Position numbers and translations under genes: made by a program. From contig JALVEU010000390.1 in assembly GCA_027030565.1 (NCBI GenBank), positions 1 to 6,420 of the forward strand: a stretch of DNA of 6,420 nucleotides, given 5' to 3'. Shown here piece after piece: positions 6,220 to 6,420 of the stretch. Below the pieces are notes generated by a model. The model ran no database searches. It was not told where the DNA came from and was given only the letters and a program-made list of their open reading frames with translations. The DNA comes from Gammaproteobacteria bacterium (lineage in GTDB: Bacteria; Pseudomonadota; Gammaproteobacteria; JAJDOJ01). Position 1 is the first letter of the stretch. Every line of letters begins with the position of its first letter.

Positions 6220-6420
6220 TCCCCCACCTCCCCGCGCGCGTTCCGTGCAGTGCCGTGCTTAGCACCCGCCTCCGGCTCGAACGGACGGGGCCGATAGCCA
6301 AGGTCGCGTTCCGCCGGCCCGATGTCGAAGGCCAAGTCCTGGTTCATCCGCTGCACCATGGCCGGCGACAGGAACCGCAGGCCGGGCAGGTGGGCAGCGG
6401 TCCGGACCGCCAAGCAGAGC
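6216..6420 (-). CDS. NAD-dependent sugar epimerase/dehydratase, C-terminal end (5' part outside window)
   Basis: The frame is open to the right edge (reading LCLAVRTAAHLPGLRFLSPAM inward), so only about the last 67 residues are seen; the TTG at 6413 is not a credible start. The core RMNQDLAFDIGPAERDLGYRPRPFEPE is the pattern ending many extended short-chain dehydrogenase/epimerases of the GalE/WbpV/WbpK type (M-x-R-M-x-x-D-L-x-F-D, then LGYxPRxF). An 18-residue low-complexity tail follows. Such enzymes modify nucleotide sugars in the cytoplasm. The Rossmann fold and the Ser-Tyr-Lys catalytic residues would lie outside the window, so the reaction is unknown. TGA at 6218-6216 overlaps the ATG of the transferase, and the last codons contain that gene's ribosome binding site. 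The pair epimerase plus WbpL-like transferase is a common polysaccharide-cluster arrangement. Confidence 0.82.
   Translation of the reverse strand, partial: LCLAVRTAAHLPGLRFLSPAMVQRMNQDLAFDIGPAERDLGYRPRPFEPEAGAKHGTARNARGEVGE
6226..6231 (-). promoter_or_regulatory. Ribosome binding site of the glycosyltransferase gene, inside the epimerase 3' end
   Basis: On the minus strand GGAGGT is a near-complete Shine-Dalgarno sequence six bases before the ATG at 6219. It lies within the final codons of the epimerase, so ribosomes finishing that gene pass directly over it. It supports the chosen start and coupled expression. Confidence 0.75.

Noticed and set aside
6411..6413. TTG at 6413 as the start of a 65-residue gene.
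   Set aside because: The frame continues to the window edge and the residues match the C-terminal end of a much longer epimerase family, so this is a partial gene.

Overview
The window looks like chromosomal DNA of a GC-rich, Gram-negative proteobacterium, most likely a gammaproteobacterium. It encodes a classical trimeric outer-membrane porin with a signal peptide and a C-terminal phenylalanine, an initiating glycosyltransferase of the WbpL type used for O-antigen or related surface glycans, and a membrane-anchored c-di-GMP enzyme. The aspartate-rich porin would fit a salt-tolerant lineage such as the Ectothiorhodospiraceae, but that placement is a guess. I see no tRNA, rRNA, CRISPR array, insertion sequence or phage gene.

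Layout, left to right. (1) Bases 1-691, plus strand: the C-terminal part of an animal-type haem peroxidase. It is cut by the window edge just before the conserved proximal-histidine motif, which here has the cyclooxygenase-like order Tyr-x-x-His. (2) Bases 692-1059: a 368-base gap. Its last 150 bases hold an AT-rich promoter island, a 12-bp perfect palindrome and a structured leader for the porin. (3) Bases 1060-2103, plus strand: the porin gene, apparently monocistronic and closed by a strong hairpin terminator at 2133-2170. (4) Bases 2348-5083, minus strand: a 911-residue protein with a periplasmic sensor, PAS, degenerate GGDEF and intact EAL domains, convergent with the porin. It probably starts at GTG without a recognisable ribosome binding site. 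A 16-codon upstream frame ends in a GTGA overlap with that start and begins where a promoter-like -10 box would place the transcript start. (5) Bases 5224-6219, minus strand: a WbpL/WecA-like polyprenyl-phosphate sugar-1-phosphate transferase. (6) Bases 6216-6420, minus strand: the C-terminal end of an NAD-dependent sugar epimerase/dehydratase, overlapping the transferase by ATGA.

The epimerase and transferase form the end of a surface-polysaccharide operon: one modifies a nucleotide sugar, the other loads a sugar phosphate onto undecaprenyl phosphate. The EAL protein follows 140 bases later on the same strand with its own promoter-like signal. It could link an envelope signal to c-di-GMP level and surface behaviour, but a functional link to the glycan genes is only an inference from position. 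The porin and peroxidase look like independent units. No clearly new multi-gene system is visible. The most unusual points are the possible leaderless, coupled mini-ORF before the EAL gene and the cyclooxygenase-like Tyr/His motif of the peroxidase.
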